Assembly (NCBI RefSeq): GCF_022539315.1
Contig: NC_066313.1
Location: 21,923,059-21,987,058, forward strand
Direction: 5' to 3'
Source of the DNA: Serinus canaria
Lineage: Eukaryota > Chordata > Aves > Passeriformes > Fringillidae
Length of the DNA stretch: 64,000 nt
A model generated the notes under the pieces. That model saw only the letters and a program-made list of their open reading frames with translations, was not told the DNA's origin and did no database searches. Below, in pieces: positions 12,937-24,690 of this stretch. The first letter of the stretch is position 1, and the number at the start of each line of letters is the position of its first letter. The position numbers and the translations under genes were made by a program.

Positions 12937-14349
12937 TTGTTTTATGGTTAATTATCCATGGTCTATTTACAAAATAAATCAACCCATTGTGCACCACCAG
13001 GATTTGTGGCCTCATTTGAACTTTGCTTTTCATTAATCACTTTAAAAATAAAAGCTAACTAGTTGGGTTTTTTCTTCGTTTTGGTTTATTACTTGCATCT
13101 GGGTATAAATTGAAAAAATGGTGAAAGAACAAAGTATGGATTATTCACCCTCAGTTTCATGACTTACATGATCTCAGTCTTGTCTTTCTCCACGTGCCTA
13201 AACAGATGCACAGTCCAGAAATTCCAACATTCTGTAAGAAATGTAATCACAAGAAGATTGAAATATTTTTTATACTCAAATTTTGAGTTATAAAAAAAAT
13301 CATAGCAAAAAGCTTGCCTTAAGAAACGAAAAGGTGGGCAAGCATCTACAAACATATTTAAGCTACTGAAGGAGGCGAATGAAATTACACACGTAGACAT
13401 CCAAGTAATACACAAATGTTTGTGACAGATGAGTACAAGGCTATTTTGTTTAGACGACATCTACTTGCAGGCAGGCTGGAGAAGGCAGAAAATGGATATC
13501 TGATTTCTTTACAGTGCTTACAGTTTATACAAGAAACCAGAAATTTTTTTTTTTCTGAAAATGGTTTAATTATGTAAGAAGTTTAGCTCTTTTCCCTATG
13601 AGATGACAGAGGACTACCGAATTTCTGAAAACTAGCCAATGGAGATGCAGGGAAAGGACATTTTTAGCTGCTCTTTTAATAAAACACAACTAACTGTAAT
13701 GACACTTATTTCATTCTGACAGGAAATAAGATACATATTAGCATAACAGTGAAATTTTTAACTAAGAAAGACTGAACAATTCATTTGTCTCCACTATGAA
13801 CTGTTCCAGTAAAACTGAAAAAAAAGAAAGGGTGATCAATATACATGATAGCAGTATATACAATGGCAGTATACAAAAATATCATTCCTCCTTTTTTTTT
13901 TCTTTTTATTTACCAGTCACCCTTAAGTGTCCTTTGCCTTTACTATGACAGAAAGTCAGAGTGCTCCACGTAACCCCTAATGAAATGGTTCAGAGAAACT
14001 TGGGCTGTCTGGAGGTCAAAAAATTTGATTTTGTCTGCACTTCAGACTACAACTTTTTATTTCTAAATTCCTGAGCTGGATACAAGTATAAAGGTGACTG
14101 AACTTACCCAACAGGTATATCTTAGAAACTAAGACAAAGAACTGAAGCTAAGAAATTGGATCATTAATCATATGTATTATTACTAATAGGAGCTCTGAAA
14201 AATGATTTTTGCTTGCCTGTGGATGTGAAAAAGGATTGTAGAAATTTGAAAAGTTAAAGAAACCCACTGCCTCCTCCACTTTGCAGATGGCTGAGATGCT
14301 TTAACTTTCATTTCCAAATGTAAATTAGCTCCTACTTAAATGAAAGTAA
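12937..14349. other. Unique AT-rich intergenic sequence
   Basis: Contains a T run near 13546 and another T-rich run near 13890. The 98-codon minus frame at 13164-13460 is AT-driven and lacks a domain. No repeat family is recognised. Confidence 0.5.
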
Positions 14350-14710
14350 AATCTTAAAGCTGCCTCCACCTGATTGCAAAGCACAGTGGCCGGGCTGGGA
14401 GGCTGGACAGGCCTTCAAAGAAAATAAAAGCCTTTTTAAGCAACTCCTCGTATGAACGCCTGCCCTTGCCGCAGCAAGCTGTGGCCCTACAGCCGCTTTC
14501 CATTATAAATGCTAAATTGGGAAATGTTTAACATTCTTTGTTTAATCTTTGCAGTATAAAGAAAAAACAGCTGATTCTCAGAAACATGACAGCCTGAGCA
14601 ACCATTAGTTATCTGCCTCCCCCTTCCTCAAAGCAGAACAGGCCATTTCCAGCCTCAGCAGAGACTGACGCTTTTTAATCAGGAATGTATATCTGGATGG
14701 AACCTAGATG
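14350..14710. promoter_or_regulatory. Conserved-looking non-coding block (candidate regulatory element)
   Basis: Compared with its flanks this block is richer in complex, non-repetitive words and CpG (cctcgtatgaacgcctgccc, ttgccgcagcaagctgtgg, cagccgctttcc). It includes a GATA-like ttatct and AT-rich homeodomain-type words such as attataaatgctaaattgg. There is no transposon similarity and no coding frame of note. Composition is the only support. An alignment of bird and reptile genomes would decide. Confidence 0.3.
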
Positions 14711-14967
14711 ATGGGTTGAAACTCTGTCATATTTTGTCCCAGTGGTGTAAGGGGCCGAAGGCAACCAAGTTATTTAATAAAAAATGTGAAGAGAAAACCA
14801 GTTTAAGAAATACATGTAGTGGAAACTATGGACGAAGGTGGTTTCAGATGCCTGTTTCTGCACTGTTTTCTGTTAATATCTTTTCACAGTCCTTCCATGA
14901 AGGAGAGCGTCATTATTTATTTGGATTTAAACATTATCAACTGAGTGTATTTTCCTCTTGTTCACAG

Positions 14968-15111
14968 TACAGTCAAAGCAGCGAGTCTTGCTATTCTGCT
15001 GCAACCAGTCAGAAATAAATCAGCACAAACTCGGGAACGAGCAACCCTCTCAGCTGCTCACACAGACAAACTCTCTTTGTACCTCGTCTCTGCAAGAACT
15101 TCCCTAAAGGG
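14968..15111 (+). other. Exon-like interval (possible lncRNA exon), unproven
   Basis: A pyrimidine-rich run ending ttgttcacag (AG at 14966-14967) precedes 144 bases that are open in one frame. The interval ends at gtgagt (15112-15117), a good match to a donor site. The translation of that frame has no recognisable domain and a second frame is almost open too, so coding is doubtful. It lies between a conserved-looking block and a hairpin cluster. A non-coding RNA exon or chance pairing of splice-like motifs are both possible. Confidence 0.18.
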
Positions 15112-15336
15112 GTGAGTTTCATCACGTGTCCAAAAAGTCACACAAGTCAGAGGTTTCTTCGGTTGAAATTGTGAAGTAATACCTCAAATCGAGTCCCCAC
15201 AGAAACTGAACTAACTGAAATGTTTAGGTTTTTTAACAAAATTTTACCCTGAAGCACACTTTTCAGATCATCAAATCCAGCTCCCTGCTCTCTTCCACTA
15301 CAGATATTAAAGGTCACTTCTTAAAGAGTTGTTTTT
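15112..15336. other. Unique sequence, possible trace of a CR1 tail
   Basis: The phrase cagatcatcaaatccagc near 15263 resembles 'gatcatcaagtccaacc' of inverted CR1 3' ends, but the rest of the element is not readable. No gene is seen. Confidence 0.3.
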
Positions 15337-15377
15337 AAGCCTCTGCATCAACAAGGTGAATGTTGATGCAGAGGCTT
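15337..15377. repeat. Perfect 17-bp inverted repeat with 7-base loop
   Basis: aagcctctgcatcaaca at 15337-15353 is followed by a 7-base spacer (aggtgaa) and its exact reverse complement at 15361-15377. As RNA it could fold into a stem of 17 uninterrupted pairs on either strand. That is short for a typical microRNA precursor. The exact match suggests a recent template-switch mutation or selection on the fold. Confidence 0.92.
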
Positions 15378-15780
15378 CATCCTTCCCACCCCAGCCATGA
15401 GCATTCAGTAGCTGGCAGTGACGAGACCAGACATCCAGGGAGCCAATCCATGAGCAAACGAGGATGCTCTCCTTGGCCACAGGGGTTCTGACAGAACGGA
15501 GCATCCTCTCCTGGGGCTCCCTGATGGAAGCGCTCAGTCCAAACGGAGCCCTTGGTTCCTTGTTGTCCTTTAGTGACAACACGAAAACATTAACCATGGT
15601 ACAGAGGTACAGCCAAGGAGCACCCAGGTGCTGGCCCTGCTCGAGGCACTGCACACATGCCCAAAATTGCTCCACACGGCTGCACTCGGGTGACCCTTCC
15701 CTGCAGGTGTCACAGCCCACCTGCACACAGGGGTTAAACTGCAGGGGCAGGAACACACGGGCTCTCTCCAGGAGAAATGA
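15378..15780. other. GC-richer stretch with clustered small hairpins
   Basis: GC content is clearly above the surroundings. Inverted repeats include gaggatgctc (15460-15469) with gagcatcctc (15499-15508), the 13-base palindrome gttctgacagaac (15485-15497) nested between them, and tgttgtc (15561-15567) with gacaaca (15575-15581). Overlapping frames on both strands (plus 15464-15958, 164 codons; minus 15307-15756, 149 codons) show no known domain and are probably a result of the low stop-codon density of GC-richer DNA. It could be an unrecognised insertion. Confidence 0.35.
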
Positions 15781-17549
15781 ACCTGCTGTGTTGTTTGCTG
15801 TGAATGTGGAAGATAACAGCTTTGAAAAGGAGGGCTGCAGTAATGAACATTCAGTGCATCTAGGCCTGATACTTTTGTTACAATTACTCCAAAAACATTG
15901 CTTCTTGCAGCATTTCCTAGGGACTTCTGCAAGGCAAAAAGACCAGTGGAACTACTGAAGGCGCTAGCAATGAATTACTGATAGTAAAGGACACAAAATT
16001 GTCATAAACTTCAACCAAAGTGTGAGAGTTGCAAAAACGACTGTTCTGAGGAAGGGAGGGAGGGAGGAAGGAAACCTTGCAGAATAATTGCTAGATAAAA
16101 AGCCTACCATAGCTAATTCAGCACATTGCTGGATACAGCAACATAATTTAGCTAGCTATTTTTCAAATATACCCAAGCCTAAGTATGTGTCAGGGAAGAG
16201 AAATAATGAAATTTTGAAATAAAAATTAATGTAGAGCTCTTTTCATTTCTGTTGCTGTTTTTAAATCTTTAGAGTTCATACTTAACCTTTTCTCTAAAAT
16301 AACAAACTTGAATTTAAGAAAACTAAGGCACAGATCTTCACAGAGACAGGACTCAAACAGCTTATGTTTAAAAATAAAATAGCAGAGTCTTTTTAAGTTG
16401 TGAAGACTTATTCATTAAAACTGAATATTAACATCTCATTTGAGAAACTGTTCAAACCATCCCTTTTGCCTATTTTGCCTATGAATTTAGGCAGACAGAA
16501 GTTTCACAGGTTGCATGTCTAGCATCTGGTCAAGTCAAATCACCCTCTCCTCCATAAATTAAAATTAGATTTCCATTCTGCAGAACACACAAAATTCCCT
16601 CGTTCTGGTTGCTGTTCAACCGTGCATATATAACCAGAGCTTTAGCAGCAGGCATTTACAAGGGCTTTTCCCTTTTTAAATTAGAAAATACTCAGGAAAT
16701 AATTAAATGTTTGTTTGACCATTAAGGAAGGTTAGTGTCTTGATAGCAGCCCACCCAAGCATACAAAGCAAAGCTGGGGACTGAAGAGCTGGGAAGTTAG
16801 GGGTAACCCAGTGACACACACAGAGAAATGTCTCAGTAACTGAAAAGCAAGCAGATGCCTATAAGAGGGGAAATTGCTTGTCTGCCATTAAAAGTTATCA
16901 GGTTTTGTACACCTATTCCAAATAAGTCTCCCATTGCGATCAGTGCCGACAAAAAACTTACAGACTGAGACTCTGAAAAGACAAGCAGAAAGTAATTTTC
17001 ACTCAAAGACAAATGATCACTCTTTTGATTAAGTCAAACACTGGACTCATTACTAAGCATGTTCTCTGTAAAGTTACACCATTTAAATCTTCCAAGCATT
17101 TTATAAAGGGCTGACAGCTATAAGGGACACCAGGATAAGATATTTTAAGGAGGTTCTCTCCTCTACCACATCCAACTGTGTTATAAACTGCCACTGATAT
17201 GCTGATTCAGCCACACCTTACAAATACATAGGTTTTCAGGCCCTATAGTTCCTGCAGGGTAGTGTTCCAGAATTTAATCATCTGATGACCAAGGTAATTT
17301 TCATTTATATATTGTCATTACATTATATAGGGTTACTGATTCTTATATAGGGTTGGTGCCCACAGTTTGGTCTGTGTGGCAACACTGGCCTGAAATTTAA
17401 ATAATTTTTTAACCTCCACAAAATATTTAAATGCCTTCTGCCTATGCATCTGAATTGATTTTATAAACACTAATAAAATATGTTTAGAATACTTCTGAAA
17501 GGCACAATAGAACAGTATCTGTTCTGTTGTGATTCCCTAGTGATTCTTT
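15781..17549. other. Unique intergenic sequence
   Basis: Holds a short ggga-type run near 16050-16072 (agggagggaggaagg). Around 16315-16370, 'gaaaactaaggcacag' faintly recalls the core of MIR-type SINEs, too weakly to call. A direct repeat ttatatagggtt lies near 17325 and 17344. No gene is recognised. Confidence 0.45.
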
Positions 17550-17645
17550 ACCGAGACACAAATGGAGGCAGAAGAAATTTTCATTGCCCAGAGCCAAAGC
17601 AAGGGCTAGTTTCAGAATCCAGGTGTTCCAATACATTTCTGAATA
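17550..17645 (+). mobile_element. Possible MIR-type SINE fragment
   Basis: The run from ttaccgagacacaaatgg through attgcccagagccaaagc to cagaatccaggtgttcc parallels the 3' half of MIR-type SINEs ('cagatggggaaactgaggc ... ttgcccaaggtcacacagc ... gaatccaggtg...'). It is heavily diverged. The order of matching words is right, but gaps are many. Chance similarity is possible. Confidence 0.45.
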
Positions 17646-18649
17646 TATGTATACTCCCCAGGAGTTTGGCAAAATATATTTACACAGATTAAAACATACT
17701 TACAGAGCTTAAAATATTCCACTTCCTGTTTTCACAAAACCCTGTTTCATTTAAAGCTTGTCTCAGGGATCACTGTTGAAAGATGTCAGCTTCAAAATTT
17801 TTTTTCTATAATGCCTGAAGTGGGCATAATTCACAGCCAGATTCACTTTATGGCTCTTTTCTAATGCCAGAAAAACACTTTAAAATAACTGAGGATTGAG
17901 CCCTATAACTTTAGAATTGACCTAATAGACTCCTGACATCATATCAACAGAATTAGTAGCATTACACTGGGGAAGAATCTGTCCAAGAATGTGCAAGCAG
18001 ACAAGAACGATTCGTAAAGGGCAGAAGAAAACAAACCTTGACACAATGCTCACAACCACAAACAGGTCAGATCCTCAGAGGATACAACTAGGAATAAATT
18101 GGTTGAAATAGCTACAGGAATAAATTCTTCCTGTAGTATGAACAGAAAAGAAAGAATGAACTTTTTTTTATTACTGGCCTATTTCTTCCCTTTCTTGAAG
18201 CTGAAGAATGCCTCTTTTTTCTTTTTTTACAAACTAATTTTTTAGCAAGGCTATATGTACTTTTCCTTGCATTTGATGGAAGTAAATTAAAATATCCCCA
18301 CCAATTCTAATTAGAAGAATCTCTGGATCTTTATGGACATCAATCACTTAAAATAGAAATTAATAAAGTTCAACACAACCTAAAATTTCACTGTTCTTCT
18401 GCACTTGCTGCTGTTATACAGAGACTGACCTGACACTTGCATTAAGGTCAGGAGAGGAAAGGGAAAAAGCTTTCATTGTATACATCCAAAAGTTGGATGG
18501 AGGGAGAGAAGAGAGAGGAGGAGAGAGGCAGAAACACTGTGCAGAAGCCAGGGATGTTCCAGAGCACACTGTGACAAGAAAATACTGAATAAGAATTCCT
18601 CCAGCCAAAACCAGATCTTAAATAGATCCATTGTCTTCCAGCCTGGAGC
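17646..18649. other. Unique sequence with a purine-rich run
   Basis: A purine-rich run at about 18493-18530 (gatggagggagagaagagag and onward) and a small hairpin ctacaggaa...ttcctgtag near 18111-18135 are present. No gene or interspersed repeat is recognised. Confidence 0.5.
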
Positions 18650-19460
18650 CCTTAAAAAGGCTCAAAATTAAAGTCTGTGCTGTGGGCACCCAGTCGTTCT
18701 TTCCTTTCATCGGGATTTGCAGGTTTTAATACAATCTGTCGTCAGGAAAAACGGAGCTGTACAGTCCAGAGAGGTAACAAAAGCGAAAGGCAGCCGAGAG
18801 TTACATAACTGGCTTTTTACATAAATATTACATTTGAGAGATATTTTGCTTTTCAGAGAGGAAAAAAGATTAAAAAAAAAAAAGCTCAAACTAACGTCAG
18901 AGAATTCAATCCAACTTCACTTACTCCTTATCCCTCTTTCACTTCGCAACATGTATCGAATAGCTGAACTGAGGTGTTTCTTTTTCTTTTTTCATTATGA
19001 CTAAACAAATAACCAATTCAGCCTTAAACACTTCATAACAGATTGTCTTGTATTACCTGAGAAGTGCACCACATCACGGAAGCTGGAAAAAAGTCTTATT
19101 TTCAAGCATAAGCAAGCCTGCTTTGCTCATCTGCAGCATGGGGCAATTAGAAATGACCATGGATGTTAAACAAGCCCGCCTCTGTACAGTCTGAGAAAAG
19201 GGAAAAAAACCCTGCAAGTCTCCCCATCTGTTATTTCCCTTTTTTTTTTTTTTTTCCTCTCTTTGGCTGTAGAAAAGCAAAATTATGCAAGAGCTTTTGA
19301 ATGTAAAGCCTGTGTGTGCTTTTTCCCTTTTTGTCTCTGTGTACGCGGTATGAGCTGTTGCGTAACCCAGCACGGAGTGGGCGGCGAGCATTTACTATTG
19401 ATTTACACTACTCCTCACACTGAGCAGCGAGACACACGCAAAGCAGAGCACAGAGGTGAC
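18650..19460. promoter_or_regulatory. Conserved-looking CpG-bearing block (candidate regulatory element)
   Basis: Two subregions, about 18680-18910 and 19260-19450, contain CpG sites in clear excess over the flanks (cagtcgttc, catcgggatt, tgtcgtcagg, aaacggagc, gtacgcggt, cacggagtgggcggcgagc). They also hold complex words typical of slowly evolving sequence. ttgcgtaa at 19358-19365 is a good C/EBP-type site and an acgtcag CRE-like half site lies near 18894. A T run (19240-19255) separates the parts. No coding frame is convincing: 105 codons minus and 90 plus overlay each other. Conservation is inferred, not measured. Confidence 0.35.
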
Positions 19461-22400
19461 ATGGATGTGCATTTAAGGCATGTGCCATGGAGAGAGGGAA
19501 GTCAAGCATGTAAAAACAGAACTGTGCTCTCCTGAACTAAATGCAATTTTCCCAACCTTTTTGTTTTCATGCCCTTTGGTAGAAGAGCGGATGCTTTACA
19601 AACCCCACAAACCCCTCTGTCCAAAAGTAAGGCTTCCCTCCCACACACCCATGACCAAATCCTATTAGAAACTACAAAAACCTACCAATTAATGCCATTG
19701 TGACACTTCTTGTGCCAGGTATAAAGATGCCTATCAAGCTCTTACTGACCATGAAGGTCCATTAAGGTTACAAAGAGAATTCTTTTTTTAAGTAATACTA
19801 TACATGAACCTTTTACTAATTTCTTTAGGCTCTCAGGAGCACAGAAATCACAGACACTATGCATAGTATGCAATACAAAGCCTTGGATTTTTTGAGATGA
19901 TTGGGTGACATGGAAATATGAAAATTAGAGACTGGAAACAAGGGAAGTTCAACATATTTTGTTATCTTATTAAGCTTGCCAATATATTCATGTTGTTCTC
20001 TCTTTTCCACACATCTGGAGTCAGACAGTCCTCTAGCTCATTAATGAGAATAATTTTGAGTCAGTAGGGGGATTTGTCTCATTCACATAGGTGAGTGCCC
20101 ATCACATTGCTGAATCCTTTGCCTCCAAGGTGAGACATGACTGGGCAGATCCTGCCTGCTCCCACTTGACACTAGGCCCTACAAAGCAAGGGAACACCAC
20201 CAGGCTGGCACAACACTGGACTCCTGGGTATCCATTTATTTATTGGGTGGGGGATTTCTCTAATGAAGTCAGTGGGATTTCAAAGCACTTTAACATACTT
20301 TAAAGGATGCTGGAAGACTGAAGACTAAAAGGAAGTTTATTACAAACCACAGCAGACAGTGAGCCTTGTACCAGAAATGAAACTGAGTATGCTGATTAAG
20401 AAAAAAAAAAAAAATCAAGTATCAATCCTCTTAAAACTGCTTTTCCATTATCTTTACTGGAAAACACATATTCCCTATATTATTTTCTTCAGATTGTGTT
20501 TAATAGGCAACATGTTTTTTCTTCACAGATCTGACATCGGACATTTTTACAGGTCCTAAAATGGCACAGTGAGCAAACAAAAACTCCATGTTATAAGACA
20601 GGCAAACCCTATTTTAAGGAAATTAAAAAGATATGCAATGTTTCTGACTATTCTGTTTTTTTTTTTTTTTTTTTACCCAGGTCCACATCTACTAACATGG
20701 TACTATGAGCCAGCATGCAATTGGGATCTCTGTCAGGCTGTTAGGAAAGAAAACATTCATTCACTGTCTTGCACATGCTTATTCATTTTGTTTGCACATA
20801 ACTGGAATTGCACTGAAATTACCCAGAAACGTTTTACACAAAAAGTCACGTGCAGTCTAACTAGTCTGATTTGTCTTAAAATGAAACTGACCCTTAAAGG
20901 AAAATAATAAGGTCTTCATTAAATGGCACCTAGTCATGCAACCTGAATGAAGCACTTATAATACAGAGGGGGCCAACTCAGAACATGCTCAGGCATATTC
21001 TCTTTGCTCACCAGGGGAATGCTGGGGGAAAGAAATGAGACCCAGAAGGCAAACTCTACTTCCCTGTCATGAAGCCACTAGAAATGATGCACCACAAGCA
21101 AACTCTGAGTGATGCTATGCAAAGTGAGTATGTCATGGAGGCTGAACTAGAGGACCAGCACATTAAACAATGAAAGCCTGCACTCTTCTGCCAAGACTGC
21201 ATGTGAAAAAGAACATATTTTTCAGCACCATTTATACACTTAGTGTTGATGTTTAGTACATCCTCATCATATGGGACGCAACTTACAATCACAAAATGTT
21301 TTACAGGATGTTACACAAAATAGATACAGAAAGAGACTCAAGAAATAAAAGCTAAGGGGAGCCAAGCTCAGATATTGGTAAGGGCAGCTCCAACGCTGCT
21401 GTGCTTGCTTTATCATTGTCCAGAGTACACCTGTTTTTAAGCCCTTGTTAGCATGTCAGATTTGAAGCAACCAGCTGTGGACTCTACAGATCAGGTTCAA
21501 ACAGAGCTCTGATTTACCTAAAAATATAAGGATACAAATAAGGGAGTTCAGAGCTGGTATATTCTGTTCTTAAGGGCTATCAAGCAAAGCTAAATAAAGT
21601 TTCCATTATAATCCACTTGCCTTCAATCACTCAAAAATGTTGGAAACTTCAGCACAGAAATTTTCTGCTCCTAATGTTTACCTAATCTTAAATTTAATGA
21701 AAATTTGAATAAACAAAAGTTCATCTGTTTTGCACACACAGAATGAGAAAAAAACATCCAGAGATTTAAGAGAAAGGGAAAAAGAGAGAGCTGAAACTGT
21801 CTATAGAAAAAGCACAGAAAACAACAGAAAATACAAATGGACTCATAAGTCAATACTGGCTAGATTTCTTTCAAGAAAAAAGTTTTTTACTCTGATGAAA
21901 ATACTTCAACTTTTAAAATTACACACACCTACAAAATCCTACCAGACCTTTTATGAATGCCATCTTGGATACAGATTTAGGTCAAAAAAATCCTAAAAGA
22001 ACCCCCATGTGGGTGCTAAAAACCCTTGTATTTGTATCTAATTATATATTACATTCTTTAATGTCTCTGGTAGATTCTCTCCCTACAAGAGAACATAGCT
22101 ACAAAGTAATATTATTTTCACTGTGTTAGAAGCTGGTTTGGATAGATTTTTTGGGTTTTGATTCGTGAAACACATTAATAGCAGCTGCCTTTTGCATATA
22201 TCAAAGATACTATAGCTCTGTATTTGTAGAAAAACAATGTGACTTCTTATTAAAGACTATCATAAGGGAGAAACTAAGGTTATAAACAAGTTATTACTCT
22301 AGGATTTCACGACTTTGTATGTAAGCTTAATGTTTCTCAAAACAGATTCTGTCTTTTTAATGACTGTAGGAGGACATAAGCCCAGTGCTGGGTTGCCATG

Positions 22401-23489
22401 GGCTTTTAATGGCAAATTGAATAATAAAAAAATATTAAAATTATAGAGACACAACCGAAATATACTAGGGAGGCTTGCCAACTGTTCCTGCTAGTTAAAG
22501 AATCAATAAACCTTTGCAGACCTTGTGCAACATGACTTTACTTGCAACAAAAGTAATTCACAACAAGAATGCTTTTCTTGGCAATTTATCTTTGCTTTTC
22601 TCCTACCAACTTCTCTTTCACATGAACCTTTTGGACTCCACTGCTTCGGAATGATCATGACACAGCAGAAGTTGCTAAACTTTCCCCACCCCTCGGCTAA
22701 CCTATTAAACATGTGTAATGGTGTTATTTCCTAATGGTTCCTACAGACTGATATATTTCCAAGAGGGTTTTAGTCAACATGAATGGCAGTAAAATTGGCA
22801 AAGACTCAGAAAGCAAAGTCCAAGGAGACAAGAAAATAACTCAGAAAAAATGGTCTCTGGGTAGTTTTGCCATGTCTGCCAGAACCAAAAGAATAAAGGT
22901 TATGTCAGTGTTTCCATAATAAACATCAGTTTTCAAGATTATAACTCAGCTGCAAAGATCTGATCCAGACTGAAATCAACACATGTGGCATTTTAGATCA
23001 AGAGTAATTTTTTTATTTAAACTTATATTTCCCCTGCTGCAAAAGCAATCTAATGTTATAATTTAATCTGGTAAGTAATTACTAATTTATCAGAATTAGG
23101 GAGAGGAAGCAGAAAACAAAATTCAGAATTCACAATAAGTGCTTTCTGGGATTGCATAACTTTCCTTCCAGATATTCCCTGTGAGATTTTGAAAAGAGCG
23201 TATTTCTACAGTAATTTTTGGATCAGTATAATCTTCGTCCAACAAACCTTAATATCTGTTTTGCTCCCTAAAAGCAACATCTTGTTTTGAAGCACATGTG
23301 ACTTTTATACTGTGCAGCAGACACAGGAAAATACTAGGAGGGATTCAGAAGAATTTACAGGATAGGCCAGTTAATTTTTGAAGTACTATAATTTATCACA
23401 TTAATTCACCTTCACCACTCCTAAAACACACAGGTTTCACCCTGAGGGAGCCTGAATGACTCAAGGATATTCAGACAATGGATAAATCA
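19461..23489. other. Unique AT-rich intergenic sequence with A and T tracts
   Basis: Contains an A run at about 20401-20414 and 19 T at 20656-20674. Around 20255-20285 'aatgaagtcagtgggatttc' recalls the 'gaagtcaatgggattt' word of old amniote repeats. No gene is recognised. The 112-codon frame at 20569-20907 crosses the T run (a string of F) and is rejected. Confidence 0.5.
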
Positions 23490-23640
23490 CACACCTGAGG
23501 CACCCCTGAAGCGCAGAGGGCACTGGGAGGTGCAAGAGCTGTGCCAGAGCTGAGAGCATCCTCCAGACCAGCAGCTGGAGCTGCTGCTGCCAGAGCCACC
23601 ACGAGCTGCAGCACCTGAACCAAGGCTGCAGCTCCTTGTT
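23490..23640. other. Short GC-rich island in AT-rich DNA
   Basis: About 150 bases rich in agctg and ctgctg words (cagctggagctgctgctgcc, ccacgagctgcagcacc) stand out from flanks that are mostly AT. There is no recognised family and no coding domain. It may be a small insertion, or a remnant of an LTR or other GC-rich repeat. Confidence 0.4.
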
Positions 23641-24245
23641 TAATGAAGCTTTATCACTAGCTCAGGGACAAGAGGAAGTGCCTGTATCAGTCAGGCATTT
23701 CCCACAGCTTCTTGTTGATCAAAAACACATGAGTACAAACTCCTCTTTTTTGATTCAAGTATCTCAATAGGTACAGTAAAAACAGGCACCTTCACAAGAC
23801 ACTTCATGTGGCTGGAAAATCCAATTTTTAAGAAGCACCTAGGTGAGAGTAAACTGTGGTGTAAACTGAGTTTGTTAAAATATACCTGGAAGAGTTTGTT
23901 TTCAGGTTTCAACATAAGAAAGCTGAGCAGAAAATGGCTTGCACCAAACCAAGCAATAATTGCAGGAGCAAAACCCAGATATTCTGAGCTGCCTTTTCTT
24001 TTTTTATCTGCAGAGAAAAATTATTTTAAACTAGATACTTCAAGAAAACCTGCATTACATGAGCTAAATACCACAGTAAGCCTTTCACCACTTGATATTT
24101 TATTTTCTGTCTTTGGTTCTGTTTTGCCATACTAAGTATGGCTTGTCCGAATATGAATATACACACGCTGGTGTTTGCCTTTCCTCTGCTTTGCTGCAAG
24201 TTCCTCAGAATACTGAAACTTGACAATACTCATCAGCCAATCAGG
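23641..24245. other. Unique intergenic sequence
   Basis: No gene or repeat is recognised. A 109-codon plus frame (23806-24135) has no domain and overlaps minus frames. Confidence 0.5.
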
Positions 24246-24323
24246 TTATTTTGAATACAAATAAATTAATAAAATAAATAAAAAATAAATCTATAAAGTA
24301 AATTTATTTTGAACACAAATAAA
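24246..24323. repeat. AT-rich direct repeat, 58-bp period
   Basis: ttattttgaatacaaataaa at 24246-24265 recurs with one change (ttattttgaacacaaataaa) at 24304-24323. The intervening DNA is a low-complexity aataaa-type run. It is probably a slippage product. Confidence 0.85.
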
Positions 24324-24531
24324 CTAAGAAAAAGTGATTTGTTTGTAACACAACACAAAACATAATCAGCAGTATTTCCTACTGTTATCCCTTCATTTTC
24401 ACTCAGGACTGTCAGAGCACTTTGTACAAAAAGACAGACTCTTATGAACATCCTGCCCTGTGAGTAGTTCCAGTGGAATCATGACACTTATTAACCAAAC
24501 AAGGTATTATTCAATTACCCAATTCTGTGAC
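24324..24531. other. Unique sequence
   Basis: Nothing recognised between the AT-rich repeat and the SINE fragment. Confidence 0.4.
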
Positions 24532-24690
24532 ACATTTACTATGAATTCTACTCACAAATGGGAAAATAAGTTCATAGATTCTAAACAATTTGTGCAAGTT
24601 CTCACTCTAAGCAAGTGGTCAAGCTGGAAACAGAATGCCAAACACTCAGCCACCAGCCTCTTGCTGCAAACTCCTCAATACCACCTGTAT
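24532..24690 (+). mobile_element. MIR-type (amniote) SINE fragment
   Basis: The order of words follows a MIR-type SINE: actcacaaatgggaaaataag (for 'ttacagatggggaaactgag'), then tttgtgcaagttctcactc (for 'acttgcccaaggtcacac'). Next come aagcaagtggtcaagctgg (for 'agcaagtcagtggcagagctgg'), gaaacagaatgccaaacac and ccagcctcttgctgcaaac (for 'ccagtcccctgctctaacc'). It is old and strongly diverged. Such elements predate the split of the main amniote lineages, so survivors in birds are scarce and worth an alignment. Confidence 0.62.

Noticed and set aside
15464..15958. 164-codon plus frame opposite a 149-codon minus frame
   Set aside because: Both strands are open over the same GC-richer bases and neither has a known domain. 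This is typical of low stop-codon density.
20569..20907. 112-codon plus frame
   Set aside because: It reads through a 19-base T run as a string of phenylalanine.
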